Source: Rhyacichthys aspro
Taxonomy: Eukaryota > Chordata > Actinopteri > Gobiiformes > Rhyacichthyidae
Assembly: GCA_036850595.1 (NCBI GenBank)
Contig: CM072148.1
Span: 7,863,118-7,927,117, forward strand
Direction of reading: 5' to 3'
Length of the DNA: 64,000 bases
Both the position numbers and the translations under genes were made by a program. Each line of letters starts with the position of its first letter. Within the stretch, counting starts at the first letter, position 1. Of this stretch, positions 43,401 through 57,388 are shown piece by piece. Below the pieces are notes generated by a model. The model saw only the letters and a list, made by a program, of their open reading frames with translations. It did no database searches and was not told where the DNA came from.

Positions 43401-46084
43401 TATAATGTCACTCATGTACATCTCTGTCTCACACGGGGCGCTGCGCTCAGACGGAGAGGAGACAAGGTGTGAAGGGGAGTCACAAAGAGAGTCTTATGTA
43501 AGGGAATCATTTCATTTTGGAGGATTTAGTGATTTTAGATTTCCATATGTTTCACCTTACATTAGTGAGAAGGTCGGTTACAAAAGAACAATCTCCACAA
43601 GAACCATAAATGAGCTATCTGTTATCTGACCCTTAAACACCAGAATAAGTCTAGTGACACTATCTTGTAAAATCAATAAACTGTCTAACACCCAAACTAT
43701 TGTTCAAGAGAATCATTTTAATAACAAGGCTAAGTGTCCTCTTTATATAAGTGCCCATAAAGCACAATAAACAAAGACGTGCAAAGCTGAACTTGCGAAA
43801 AAGCATATGCCTTAACATATCATTCATGAGCACTTTATAAAAGCTATAAGCAAAACAAAATAGACAAACAGTTCCTGTGTGCTTGCTCTAACTTTATATT
43901 TACTGCAAATTTTCCAAAGTGAAAAGATTCAGCTTATTTACTCAATGCATCAGAGTATTTGAACTTTTATTACTAACCCAAATACAGTGACTGAATGAAT
44001 GAGGAGTGATTGAAAACATTATTCAAGCATTATTCAAGTTGGTATTAATCACATTACCCACCCTTCACTGAAACTAAACCTGAATGAGAATCAGTCCCAT
44101 TACCGCTCTTCAAAACTCAAAAGCTTTCTGTCACTGCCGCTCTGTCTCATTTGTTTTTCTGATGCTAAATGTCTCTCTTCGTTTCATCTCTCGCCTTCCT
44201 TCGTCACTATTTACATGTCAATGACTTCTGTGTAAGTGCCTTTCTTTTCTTTTTGTCTCTCCTATTTACATGTCAGTGGCTTTCACTGCTTGATGGTGCT
44301 GCGTTGAAATGAAAGTCATTTGCTCAGTGACAGTCGGGCCATTTTACCAGCTATTACTCTCATCCATTCTGGTCAGTGAATACTGATGACAATGAAAGCA
44401 GGGAGCTGTGAAGAGATTCCTCCAGCTTTCGTATTAGTGACGCCGCTACGCCCTTCATGTGGTGGCAGCTCCTGTCCCATTCACCTCTGATAGACTTGTT
44501 TTTACACATGCACAGCCTTTGCAGCTCTTTGTTCTTTGTGAATACATTAATTGCTCCAGTGTGGAGTGTGTAATGAATTTACAAGGTAAACACTTTCATT
44601 TGACAGTAGTTCTTAGTTGTATTTACTTTAGATGTGAAGACATACTAAGCATTCTCCATCATAGGCAAATTGAAGTTCTAAAAACGAGATACTACTTTAT
44701 AAGTTACACCAGAAACACTGAATTCATTCAATTCCTTTTAGTTATTCAAGTAGATAGTTATTCAAGTAGATATAATGTATCATATATAATATCTATATAA
44801 TATAGAGGTGCATCTTCAGTAAAAGTAAGAATTGTCCAATTCAAATAGTCAAATGAAGGGTTAATATACTCCATGTGTAGGTAAGCCATACTTTAAATAT
44901 AGACACAAACATACAACATATAATTGCTTATAATTCACAAGACTGTTGAAGAATACGGAATAAGGATATGAGTTTTGTGTGGAAGTGAGGGCTGGGTACA
45001 AGATGTCCACCACCATTATTAAAAACATACAGGAATAGAATATTTTATTGTCATAATCATGGTCTAGTTCACTATTTGGATGGATATATTTATAGACTCC
45101 ACTGATTAACAGCCTCCTAATGGTTACCTTGTTAGGAAGGAGAGCAAATAAAAGAGCATTACAATCACAAAGTCATATTTAGCTACAACATTTACAGCCA
45201 GAAATAACCAGATGCTGTGGTAAATGTTAGAGTTCATGCTTTTGTTTCTGTTTTACATTAGCATTGCTAGCTCTACAGGCTGTACCTATATATAACTTTG
45301 TGATTGCCATGCTACAGTAGCTGCCTTTTTGAATAATAGATAGAAGGTAACCAGATCTAAGGCTTTATTCCCATTGCCTCACAATCTATTGGTCTAATGT
45401 GGCCACAGACAATGAGTGTCCAACTTGTGTCCAAATACTGTTCTATCTGGTTTAATAAGGACTGGTTTTTGGCATTACATTGAAAGAAAGATAAACCAAT
45501 GTCCACGACTGAAATCTGCAGTAAACTGAGGCAGATCTGTTAGGAACTTTAAAATATCTACTCTCTGCTATCAAATAAAGGCACACAGGCCGTAAAAATA
45601 TACACACCTCTGATCTAGAATATACTACACATACACTATAATTAATTCCCACTGCTGTTAGCTTTGTCTGCTTCTACAAATTGGGTTTTGTAACTTGAAA
45701 CCTACAACATTAACAATACAGACGCCTCAAAAAGTCCCTGCACTTGTTTTAAACCTCCTTGAAAACTTAATACCAAAAAAAAAGCTTGTTCAGCATGAGG
45801 CAGTGGTACTTCCTATTAAAGGCCCTGCCTGGAGATAAGTCTCGACTGATGATGCGCTTTAAAAATAACCTAACTAATTTCCTTTTAATCAGCGCCACGG
45901 ACCGCTCTGCCCCTGTGTTAAATCAGTGTTGCAGAAGTGATTTAAAGGATTGTGGAGTGAAATGTGATCGAAAAGCGCTGACGGGCCAAGGACCGACAGC
46001 TCACATGTCTGCACGCCACGGACACACACCGGCACTCCGACACACACATGCACACAACTCTCTGCAGTGTTGTTTTTAAGAGTT

Positions 46085-46200
46085 CCGCTGGCCATTAATG
46101 ATTTAGTCTTACAGGCAGGACAGAAATATGACTGCTTATGACTGAAATATTGATGTAGCTTGATGAATAATTAATCGGGCTGATTTCTGGAATAAAGATG
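46085..46200. promoter_or_regulatory. Candidate conserved non-coding element
   Basis: Word content such as ggccattaatgatttagtc and gatgaataattaatcgggc is rich in homeodomain-type TAAT cores and free of simple repeats. Confidence 0.2.
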
Positions 46201-47009
46201 CAGTTGACTTACTGTAGACAGAGGTGAGCTACTGTTGTGTTACAGTGCTGATGGTGCAGAAATTCACAAGGAGAAATAGTGCCTGGTTTTATGGGTATGA
46301 ATGACAAAAATGACAAAAAAAAAAAAAAATCACATCAGCATGTTGCTTTGCAGTTGTGTGTTACTCGAGATATGCATGTATGAATGAGAGAAGGGTATCC
46401 CTTTGGAGCAGTGAGTTTATTATTTAAACACATACACATTGTGTGCAGGTTGTTAGATACTCTACCAACAGCGTTCTTTAGCCAAAACAGCTTGCCTCTT
46501 TGAAAGCTGTTTATGTCTGTGCAGCCTCCAGATGAATTTAATTTGGCACCAAACAACGAGAGTGGAGATCTCAGTACACTCTTTGGAGCAGGTAAACACA
46601 CTCTTGCAGACTCTCACTTTATGTTTTTTTAAAGAGACTCTTTGTGGTTTTCGAGAGGCCACAAAGAGTTACATCACAAAAGATCCTAAAGGGTATTAAA
46701 TGTGAAACCTTTTGTTTTAAGTAAATCTGCATCAAAATGTTAGTTTTGGTTAGTTTGTGTGTTGAGCCACAAGTCAATAAATCTGAGGTGAAATTTAGTA
46801 TTCTGTCAAAAAGAAAAAGAAAATGGTGACTGGTGTGTTCTTTCTTGTATTTTTTTATTTTTTTTATTTTTTTATGCAACTCGGCAACATAAATAAATAC
46901 CATACAGCTCTTTTCCACCTAAACACTGGGCTTCTAGGGTGTTTTTAATAATAAAAATAGATGGATTGATTTTCAAGATTACATTTGAGTCCATTATTCA
47001 TTCTCTTAC

Positions 47010-47190
47010 AGTCACATAGTACCTCTGTAGCCACTGAGGCCCTGACGGAGACATGGCAGCCATACTGCACCTGCTGTGGCACAGGTGTACATTCATACAC
47101 CAGAGCCACAGACACTGGAGGTAAAGGTGGTGAAGTGTCCAAGAACACAATGACAGTATGAACAGGAGAAGTGGGAATCGAACCATCTGT
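47010..47190 (+). repeat. Probable tail fragment of a dispersed retroelement
   Basis: tgtacattcatacaccagag, ggtgaagtgtccaagaaca and gaagtgggaatcgaacca occur in the same order as in a very common fish dispersed repeat (GTGAAGTGTCTTGCCCAAGGACACAAC...GGGAATCGAACC, from memory). Diverged and not coding. Confidence 0.4.
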
Positions 47191-48746
47191 TTATTGGACG
47201 AATAGAATGGCAGAAAAGGCAGAATATAATGTCAAAAACTTCCATTCATGCTATAGCATTTAAAGCCAAGGATAATGTACAATGTAGCGTGAATGCCCAG
47301 GATTCGATTTCAGTCTTCAAACCCTAGAGAAAAAGTCACTTTTAGTAACATTAAATATGAGCCTTAAATTATGAGGCGGTGTCAGCTTTTTACAGTCTCA
47401 CTTTTTTGTTGAAGTTGATGGAGCATGTATTCCACATTTCTAAACACAGTTATACACGACATTCAAAGCCTCTTGTTTGCATGACTGTGGGAGGACATTT
47501 ATATTCAAAATTTATATATACATAAAATAAGCAGACTGACCACTGTGGGATTTCTGTAGCCTTTAAAAACTGATGACTATTCATTACTTTTCATCCTTTT
47601 AGTCTCAGTTTGACACATATGACATAGTTATTGACATTATTTAATCCACTGTATTGTTATATATGAGAAAAAGTTTACAATTGATTAAATAGGATATTAT
47701 GATTTCACATGTAAAAGGACTTTTTGAGTTCTAGAAAGACAACTCCAGGACTTTCACTTTTGTCTATTGCAGATTCTTTTTTTCCTAGCTGCTGTACTGC
47801 TTCTGCAGGCGTCATAGTGTCCTCTCCTAACCCTTCATTCCTTGCTCAAATTAGTGGAGCGTCAGATTGATTCTCTCTCTGTCGTTTTATCTTTGCGTGA
47901 CCCTCCTCGCAGACTGCGTTAGGTTTCTTTTTTTTTTTACGGTCAAATGTTATAGATAGATAGTTATGGAGTGTTGGAGATGAGTTTGACTTGACGCTAG
48001 AGGCAAAGGAGACAGTAATACATGCTAATGACCCCTTAAAATGATGCCCTAGAGGTGCACTGAGAGAACAGAGGAGAAAAAAAAAAAAAGTCCAGTCTGT
48101 GTCTCAAGAAGGAACCAAAAATAAAGCAGGATTGCTGTCAAAGGCTCGTCCTGTCCTTCAGTGGGTCAAGAGGACGGGGAGGAGGCAAGTGTGGGCAGAT
48201 TATATCAGACTTCACGAAACGATGAAGAGATGAGCACGGAAATGAAACTGGAAAGAACTTTTTTTTTTATGCAGTGAATACATCAGCTTATTTGTGTTTA
48301 CAGTAAAGAGATGGAGCGTGTAATGAATACAGCGGATGAGTTTCTTTTCTTGTTTTCAGTTAAATTGGAAAAAAAAATACAGGGGTTAGATTGCAGGTAA
48401 AGATGAAATGCAGTTAAGGATGTAAAGAGATTAGCCTTGATCTATTGCTCAAAGCAGGAGGCTTTGAGAAACATAAACTGCGATGGAAGCACGCAGAATT
48501 TCGAATATGTTCCTGGAAGCTGTGTATGTTTGTGCAGGGTTTAGTCCCAAGCCACCTGCTAATGGTTTTCATAGATTTATTGGAAACACCGGGGGTTACT
48601 TTGTTTTATACTCATGAGACAAGCTGCAATATGTCATCTACTCAAGCAGCTGACTGAATGAGAGCTAAAAGGGGAGCTTTAAAACAGCCCTCTGGATGAG
48701 AATGTGCAACGATTATATGCTTTGACGTCTTAAAAATGATATAGGA

Positions 48747-48761
48747 ACACCAGATGGCAAT
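48747..48761 (+). promoter_or_regulatory. Weak CTCF-like motif
   Basis: ACACCAGATGGCAAT agrees with the CTCF core at 13 of 15 positions. Confidence 0.2.
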
Positions 48762-49394
48762 AGTGGGTGGTGAAGGTCATCATAACAATAACTCTACAAG
48801 AACTTTTTGCCAGTACTAAATGCATATCCTTATACAACAGTAATCAGTAACTGGCCCTGAACCTGAAGACCCCTTTTTGTGTCACTTGCAGTAGCTCTCA
48901 ATCTAGAGCTACAAAGTGAACACTGTCCAGACTGATGATGTCTGTGATACAAATACTACAATACTGGTATGTTGACACAGTTCATTAATACACACCAGCA
49001 AAATACATTCTGATAAATGTCAAGTAAAAAAGATATTCTCTGAGATATTTAGGGATCGGTTACTTAGTCAATACCGTCAATGTTGAGTGTCACATAAAAG
49101 GAATTTACATGCAATTATTTTGGCATACGACTGCTATATATTGTATTTTTTCACATGTGCCAGTACCTCTGAAAAGCAGTTTAACCCAAAATACTGCTAC
49201 ATGAATGTCCTGAACCTCACACTCAAATGGACATTAATGTAGAATACAAAAATACACAAGAAAAAGACTGAGTGAACATTTAAATAGCTTGGTAAACAAT
49301 TATTTAACATCCAAGTTAGTCGGCCTGCTATGCACCCTTACAGAGGACAAAATACATATGTGTGTAGGAACGGATCATATTATCAAACCCAGTT

Positions 49395-49690
49395 TGATCA
49401 TCAGAAGAGCCGTCTCTTCTTAAATTAATCAGGGGTGGTTTAAGCCATGACAATGTTATCATCCTTCAAGCAACAAAGATTTTCAGAAAGTTCAAAAAGT
49501 TCTTCTTTATTAATACCTTAATTCTTCAGGAAGCACTCCAAGATAGTTCATTCTGAATGCCCTCCCAATATGACTTTAGTTTAGGACAATCCCAAAAGAT
49601 GTGTGTGTGGTCACCTGTCCTCAATTTCTCCAACAAGAATTTGTTCTGCTTTTGTCAAATTTAGTGACAGTGAATGGCATTTTAAAATAT
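49395..49690 (-). mobile_element. L1-type LINE ORF2 3' fragment
   Basis: The minus strand reads THIFWDCPKLKSYWEGIQNE, then, with frame breaks, an LGVLPEEL-like and an ENLCCL-like segment. This is the C-terminal end of the L1/Tx1-type ORF2 (H..FW.CP motif). Stops and shifts show that it is long dead. Confidence 0.7.
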
Positions 49691-51878
49691 CTATTCATTC
49701 ATTTCCAGTTAAATTCCTATTGGTTAGCCTTGTGTTTTTAGATGACAAGTGTTTTGGAGCACTTTAATGCACTATTTTCTGGCTTAGTTTACAACAGATC
49801 ATGGTTTAGTGTCATCATTGTTCCTGTCTGCTTCTCCAGATTAAACCAAACATTAAACAAACATTAAACATCTGGATGAGACTAAATAAGTAAAAGTACT
49901 TCTGCAGCCAGTGTTCAGTGGTCAATTTCCGCCACGGACACTGGATATGAGCGGCTGTGACCACCTGTGAAATCACAGCGCACGACGTTTGAAGCCTTTA
50001 GGCAACGTACTTGTCTTTCCAACAAAAGTGTTTTCATAAGCAGCCAACTGGGAGGAGATCTAAAGAGAGAGGCAGGAGCACTAATCAATAGGAGAGGGCG
50101 GACTGGTGTCAAACGGCAAATAAACAAACAAGCCATTATCCTGACACACACAAACACACGGGGATACGTAGAAATGCTAAGCTGCACACAAAGGAGAGTG
50201 TGTTTGGTAAATGTCTCGGTAAAAGCTGCTGCTAATGTGTGTTGTTGTATGCACGTGGCAGAGCACTAAGTTACTCATTCCTATTCACGCTGTGTCTCTG
50301 TGTGTGCAGGTGACCTAACTGTTGTCATACAAACAAGATCTCGGGGTATTAGCTCAGAGCGTTGCAAATACTAATGGCTGTTTCTCGTCTTATCTATTCT
50401 TATCTTCCTATCAAACTGATTTATATGTCTCATTATTAACATGTATCACAAAGCCTGCTATAACGTTGTGGTATTATATGAACCAAAACAACTTCAGTAT
50501 GATCTAAGTCAAAGTAATAGCCTAGATCTTGTAGGCTTAATACTAATAAATAATAATATTTTTCTGGTTGCATTTGACGTGCGTCTCAATATAACACAGC
50601 CCTGAAACAAGTTTTCTATGGGTGATGCTTGGTGCATTTCTAATACGATGAGGTTTTTTCTTACAAAACAAGTCAGAGCCAGAAGTCAGAGAGTGGAGAG
50701 GCTGGCTGCTGCAAACACTGATATTACTGTATTGATCAGAGGCTCATATGTGGTGGCACTTAGAAGGCATCGTGTTAAGACTCGGTATGCGACGTGTTAG
50801 TGATGTGTGCTTCATCTGCTGTGCATGGTCTGTTTTATTCTCGTTGTGTACGAGTGTGTGTGCTCTGAAGTTTGTTCTGGCCGATGCTGGTGACAGAGCG
50901 AGCGAGCGGTAGAGAAGTGCTATTGATTTTTTGCCCAGCCATGCCAGAGAAAGATCTGTTTGGGTGGAACTGTGATTACCTCCCTTTCTCACCCGTCTCC
51001 TCTCTCTTCTCCTTTTACCCTTTCACTTGGCATACCAGCACTATCTAAGTGTCCAACAGCTCGCTCGTCTCAATCGTTAGGCCGTAACAAAGCGTATGAT
51101 GCGCTCTTGTTCCAGTCTATTTCTGGATGCCTGCACATCTGGGAAGAATGTGTCTCAGCAGCTTATTAAAGTATCTGTTTATATTCTAAGTATACCACAT
51201 TTGCCACATAGAGGTTGTGTGTGTGTGTGCTTTCAAAAACAATGGCATTAGTATCAAAGGTTTTAAAAGACTTAGAAGCGAATCAGTTGCTTAGTTACCG
51301 GAGTACGTTTCTGGAGTTAGCATACGATTGCACATAGACATGCATTCAACAAAAACAAAAAAATGGAAGCACTCAACAAGGCCACTACCCTCATAAAAAT
51401 AAACTTGATTTTTATAAGGTTAGAAGCAGTGTACTAGTTAGTTACTGCTATCATTATGAACAATTATACGATTACATGAAGTGTTAAATTGGATTTGATA
51501 GCTGGCATTTAGTTCATCATTTTTGATACAGTTTATTTATACCACTGCATTTGGAAATAAACATGCCCAGTCCAGTGATGAAGGCTTATATTTTATAGAA
51601 TGGTTTGCTCCTGACAAATGTAACATATTACTACGCTCTACACCAGAGAAAGAGTAGGTAACTTTGACATCAGGAGGGTTTCTTCACATGAAAAAATACA
51701 AAAAAAACTGCCCAATGTAAATTGAGGTGAGCAACCCACAAATTGCTTTTCCTTTCTTCGCTTCATGTCAGGTTCTTCTCTTCAAGATTCTCAACTAACT
51801 TTAGCAGAATAAATGCCCTCTCTTAAAGTGAGCTACTGTTTTTTTTCACCTTATGTACGTACTACACATACAAAGTTT

Positions 51879-51898
51879 GCAAAAAAAAAAAAAAAAAA
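51879..51898 (+). repeat. Poly(A) run
   Basis: 19-20 A between gtttgc and ggactaaaag. It lies between the two L1 fragments but on the plus strand, so it is not their tail; perhaps the end of another retro-insertion. Confidence 0.8.
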
Positions 51899-52049
51899 AG
51901 GACTAAAAGATTTGGCATTTTTATTACAAAGACAAGACAAAAAACACAGAACAACACTCCCAGTACACACTCACTTTCACTGTTATACAACACACAACAA
52001 GAGCATTTGTAGTGCATCTGGAATTATCACATATATTATTTACATTATG

Positions 52050-52560
52050 TAAAAGAGGGGTTTTCATACCTTAGTATACATATCCTCAGAACCACATGTT
52101 AGACACCACCTCTCTTACCCAAGTGCCATGAGTATGGGGCAGATTCCTTTCACTTTAAAAGTATGAGGCAAAGGTGTTAAAAGAGTGGAAAAGGAAATGA
52201 CTTAGTGTCCACCTCCTGGTAACTGCAGGCCCTGGACGATGACCCCAAAAAGCGACATCAGGGAAACATTTTAGACGATTTTAATTTTGATAAATGTATC
52301 CGGTGCACTACCTTGAATTGGAGAAGAGAATGACGTGCACACTCAGAAGAGCCTGTGCAAAATACCCGCCCAGGTGGTATCATTAAAGTTAATTTCAAGG
52401 TCCTGTTTCCATGCATTCTGTATTCTAGTATTATGGGGAAGTTCTAGGGCAGAAATCACTCTAATTATAAATGATATGTACCCCTTCAGATCAAAAGAGA
52501 AAATACGGTCCATAAAATTCTTCGTGATGCAGAGTGGTTTAGTAATTTGTGAGTACTCCT
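52050..52560 (-). mobile_element. L1-type LINE ORF2 fragment
   Basis: The minus strand reads ALELPHNTRIQNAWKQDLEI then, after a frameshift, CARHSLLQFKVVHRIHLSKL. This corresponds to the L1 ORF2 region before the zinc-knuckle end (SARH.LLQFKVLHR.H.S). Broken by stops; same orientation as the fragment at 49395-49690. Confidence 0.7.
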
Positions 52561-52575
52561 CCTTAAAACCGAAGT

Positions 52576-52622
52576 AGCTTCTACTGGCTCCGGCCCCCGT
52601 GAGATGTAAAGGATAAGTGGCA
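52576..52622 (-). repeat. Short dispersed motif (ACTTATCC...GGGGGCCGGAGCC)
   Basis: Minus-strand ccacttatcctttacatctc followed by acgggggccggagcc matches a motif widespread in fish genomes, as recalled. It abuts the L1 fragment. Confidence 0.4.
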
Positions 52623-55019
52623 GAAAATAGATGACTGAATGAAGATTAGGTCTGAATTTAGGCATTGCACAGTTAATATACACAAAGGCAACTGTGGTTA
52701 CATTTTGTGACAAGCCCCATTACCCCATATTCAGATCTAACAAAAGATGATAGAAAAATCACAGCTCCAGTACGAAACAAATCTTGCACAAGGGTAATCT
52801 TATTTTACAACATGAGAGCATGTTTCCTTCACAGAGGGCATGGACACGATGTAAAACACGCCCCACTTTCATTACCAAACTAAATCCTGTGCACTGAACA
52901 TCACTACATGTTCTGTCTGATACACTCTGCACCCAGATCAGTGTGCTCGGGTCGGCCCGCACATCTGTCTCCCTCTCAGCCTCCTGTCAGTCCTCCTCTT
53001 GGCCCGTTCGAACGGAACAGACGCTTACACAAAAGCCAATCTGTGTTTGCCGCCGCTCGTAGTGAGATAAACAGATAAATGATTAGTCGCAATAGAGGAG
53101 AGGGAGTCTTCATGTCACTCTAATGAGAGAGAGGGAGGCTCAGATTAAAAGTGCAACATTGTGTATAACAGATTATTGGGTTTGTGTGTTTTCCACTCTG
53201 CATGTGTGGTTGGCTGCTTTTCTCATTACAGGATTAAAGAGCATCTGGTTGGTTCAATGTTCCTACTCAAGCCTGCCATTCAAAGTCACGGGGGAAATAA
53301 TACACACTCATGTAGGTGTCCCACACGTGCCTCGCGCTGTCCATGACCGCGCACGGATGTCAATGGGGAAGAGCAGATATGGATTGAAGAAAGACGGACA
53401 TGGGCAGAAATGAAATTGCTGCGTCTAGAGGCTGTGTCGCAAAGAGTGGCAAAGCTAGTATTGTGGGCTCCATTTGAAAGAGGGAGAGGAAAACTCTCGA
53501 GTCAAATCTATTTCTGGTTATATAATGAAAGGTGGACGGTGAAGGGCTTAGCGGGATAAGGTGCTGAGTACACAGGCAGCAAGGAGAGACTGAAGAGGGA
53601 AAGGGGGTTCAGGGCAGAAGGATATATGTTTAGTGATCATCAGCCAGGTAGTTGCTTCTTGCTCTGTAAAAAAATAGCATTTGATCATAAAGGATACTAC
53701 ATCTTGTGATTTCAAATAAAGAGGAAAGATGTCAGTAAAGTCCGTTAAGCCAGCTGGATTACACAGAGGAAATGGATGAGTCTACTGGTCAACGCAGGGC
53801 TGTTAAACTCATTTTAATTCAGGGGCCATATTCTGCCCAATTTGATCTGAAGTGGGTCCAATTTTTTCCTTTGTTTTAGCACAGAGACTTACAATTACAT
53901 TATAATGGCAGTGCATGTATGTTTTCATGCTATTTTTCTAGTAATAAAGTAGCTAACCTTCACCGCTGCATCACTGACCACTTGGCTACGGATAAAAAAA
54001 CGCTAACAGTTCTTTTATCTTCTCTCCTCTTAGTTGTCTTTCCAAGCTGTTGTTTTTTTCTCCATGATGAGTGTCATAGTGGTGCAGAATATTATATTCC
54101 TTGAGCACTGAAACTTACTAAATGCACACTAAGCACACAGGTTCCTATTCTCTTTTGTGAATAAATTGGAAGTACTCTTACTTCTTCACTAATTAGGAAT
54201 AGCTGTCACTTTTATTTAAAAATTCTACACTTTCACACTTTCCAAAATCATCCTACAACCATGCTGGTGCTCTTCGGATGTCTCCAGCCCAAGAAAGAGA
54301 CAGTTTACCTCAAAAGTACAGCATTGTACAAAGTTGGTTGGAACACTTCAAAATGAAGTGCCTGTTTATTTTAGTATTGGCAGTCAAATATAACACATTT
54401 AGGTAGCACTTTGAGTTCCTACGTTAAGCCGCCGTCGCACTTTGAGTTTTCGCAATAGTGTAAGGATTACTACATGTCACAACTTCAATTGGATACGATC
54501 TGCTTTGATGCCTGTCACAGTGTGAGATTTGGAAAGCCAAGTGTGTCCCTGAGCTATGTCTCAACTCTGATCAACAACAGGAGTATCTCAACTTGAGTGG
54601 CATGCAAAAGAGAAACAGAGCTTGAAAAAGACATCAACTGGGTCTTGAGCATACATTTGATACTATACTACAATGCATTTCTTTAATTGCCCTAAATTTC
54701 TGGCACTGTCAAATATAAATAGTTGTTGGTAAGACTGTGAGACCATCCATCCTTCATCCCTCCACACTGTGTGACCTGTGTTTACTTACTCCTCTCTGAC
54801 ACGAGCTTTCCATTCAACTGTTCAGACGACATTTATAAAAAAAAATTAAGAACAAGAGATGACAATTCATATCGAAAAAGCTCTGCTAATATTCTGTTTA
54901 GGACTTTGTTATGTGCAGGAAGATCATATGGTTTAACACCACAGCAGCTTTTCTTTCACATCAAAAGTAAAATAAAACTTTAAATTACTATCGATGCAAA
55001 CAAACCTTCAGCTGAGAAC

Positions 55020-55430
55020 CTTCTCATTCATCTGAAACACATCACAAGCCGACTCCAGCGCATGTTTGCCCTAATTGTACGGATTGTATTTTCATTAGAG
55101 ACTGACACAACAATCATACATCACTGTGATTGTGTTGCTGATGATAGTGAGGGTATAATAAGAGTTTTATATCAGTGTATGTGCGTCTTCTTGTATATGC
55201 TGCTGCTCCTATTAATCAGAACCTATCACTTGTGCCTAATGGAGACAGATTATGAAGCTCAGAGAGACGTGACAGAGCCTGGAGAATGTGCGCCTCTGCT
55301 ATATCAATACGTCCCCATTAAATGCTCCCAAACTGTGTTGTTTTCTGCCGAAGCCACCAGTGCTCGAGTCACATGACTTGTCACCCATAACCCTCCGAGG
55401 TTAAGCACAATCATTCATTACTTTCTCCCA
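55020..55430. promoter_or_regulatory. Candidate conserved non-coding element
   Basis: A repeat-free, GC-balanced stretch with an open plus-strand frame of 104 codons (55062-55376) and words such as gtgtaattagctt just beyond. The frame has no family resemblance and no start or splice context, so a non-coding role is the likelier reading. Confidence 0.2.
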
Positions 55431-57347
55431 ATGTGTGTAATTAGCTTAGAATATGCATGCATGTGTACCACGCATTTATTCCCCAAACAAACACGACTTT
55501 ACAGGCATCTTTTTATACACCTCGAAGGTAAGACTTCTGCAGCAACTGTAGCAGAAGGATTTAATCCCTCCGAGATACATACATTCTCCCAGGGCAGAAT
55601 ATCTGTTTCATGCTAATATTTCTCTGCTGCTTCCTCCGTACATATCCTAGCATGGTTCCAGCTTCAGGTGGAAGAATTACCACATCAAAAACAAAATACT
55701 CACTGCTCTCCTCCCTTTATACGGCAGCAGGGACAGTGTAAGTGACAGTAATGGGCTGAACTGATAATTCTGAGCTCATACTGTAATCCTCTTGTTGCAG
55801 GGAGACACACTCTTAAAGCAATTACACTTTCATTAAGTATCACTCGAAATGTAAATGAGAGGGCTCTTGTTTCACAGAGACAAAGACAGACAGGCCTGTT
55901 CTTATTCCGTGGTGGAATAAGTGATGCTTGGTCAACAGGCTATGTCGTGTAAGGCATTGCATCCTCAGAAAATATTTAAACTGAATCTATAAGTGGCAGA
56001 ATATCAAAGGGTTATTTTTATCCCTTACAATCTCACAAATAAATCTATGTTTCTCAATATTTTCTCACCAAGTACAACCTTTAGCCCTCTGGCGCATGGT
56101 GGTCTCTGCAGTAAACATTTAAATTCATTTTCTCCTAAATGCAATGGTTTTTATGGTGGAACTGCACCTCAGCCTCTAGAGTGCTCTCTGCTGCACCAGT
56201 CCATTGAGGTTCATTCAGTGGTCAGTTGTGGTAACTGCAAGTACATTTTCTCTGAATCAAGTATGGCTGCCAGACAGACACTCTGCTGGCAAATGATAAA
56301 CAACTAATAATAATAACTAAAGTAATAAAATGATGATGATATACCGTAACATCTAAGAAATAATGTTCTTTTATTTTAGAAGATGTACTCATGTAATTGC
56401 GTCACCTTTTCTTGTGACTGTTTTGGTTGTAAGTCAGAGAATATTTGCTATATTTGTAGGGTATTCATTAAAAAAGATACACTTGCAGATTAGCGGTAGT
56501 TTGTGCTAGTAACAATTATTATTTTGTCATATTTTGTGGATTCCAAATGCAGCAAATAATAGGAAAGCCTGTAGAATAGTAAATTCCCTCTGAGTGCAGT
56601 AATATGTGCTTTTATTTATGATTATTTATTCTTTTTTTTTCCAACATAGCACTTGCATGAAGAAATAAGTGTGCAATTGAAACAAAAAGGGGCTCTAAGG
56701 GACTCCATCCTAACAGGGGCTTTGCATTAGGCCAACCAAACCAACCATATTTTAGAATATTTCGATTCACGTGACAACAGATATTTAGTGTCAATTTTAC
56801 TTGTTACTTGTGATTCACATATTGCCTTTTCAGTCATCAATTTCATTAATATGTCTCCAACTATTTTCTCCCTGTGGCCTCTATCAGTATACTGTAACAT
56901 TGCTATCACTAATACTGTAATATTGCTAATAAGAAAGTTATAGAGAGACTAGGAAATGTTACTTTAAGAGCAGAGTTAGTACAGAGATGGATGCTCTTAC
57001 TGACAATAGATAAAACTAAAGTCTTGTATTACACGCTCAGCACAAGTCAAAAGTGCAGCCTGAACTCAATACAGCCTTACAGACAAAGGCAGTGCTTTCA
57101 AAGATGTTCATAGACACAGCATGCAGCAAACAGAATATGTTACAAAATAAGGGAAAAAAATGAGGTTATCTGGATGGCTAATACTTTTTTAAGGTCAGCA
57201 CAAGAAGTTAGTTTGTCTCTAAGGGAATAAAATAGTTGAAACAGCCAAATAACTCCTTGCTTTCTCCATCTTCCTCCTTCTTGTATTGATTGCCAGCTGT
57301 CTTCGGGGCAGTCAGACTTGCTGATGACCTTTAAAATATCTTCCTGG

Positions 57348-57388
57348 GTGTGTGTGTGTGTTTGTGCGGCGTGTTGTGTGTGTGTGTC
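57348..57388 (+). repeat. Interrupted (GT)n repeat
   Basis: gtgtgtgtgtgtgtttgtgc then gttgtgtgtgtgtgtc; two short GT runs. Confidence 0.85.

Noticed and set aside
47160..47190. tRNA-like T-loop (minus-strand ggttcgattcc)
   Set aside because: T-stem pairing is poor and there is no cloverleaf upstream; it fits the tail of a dispersed repeat instead.
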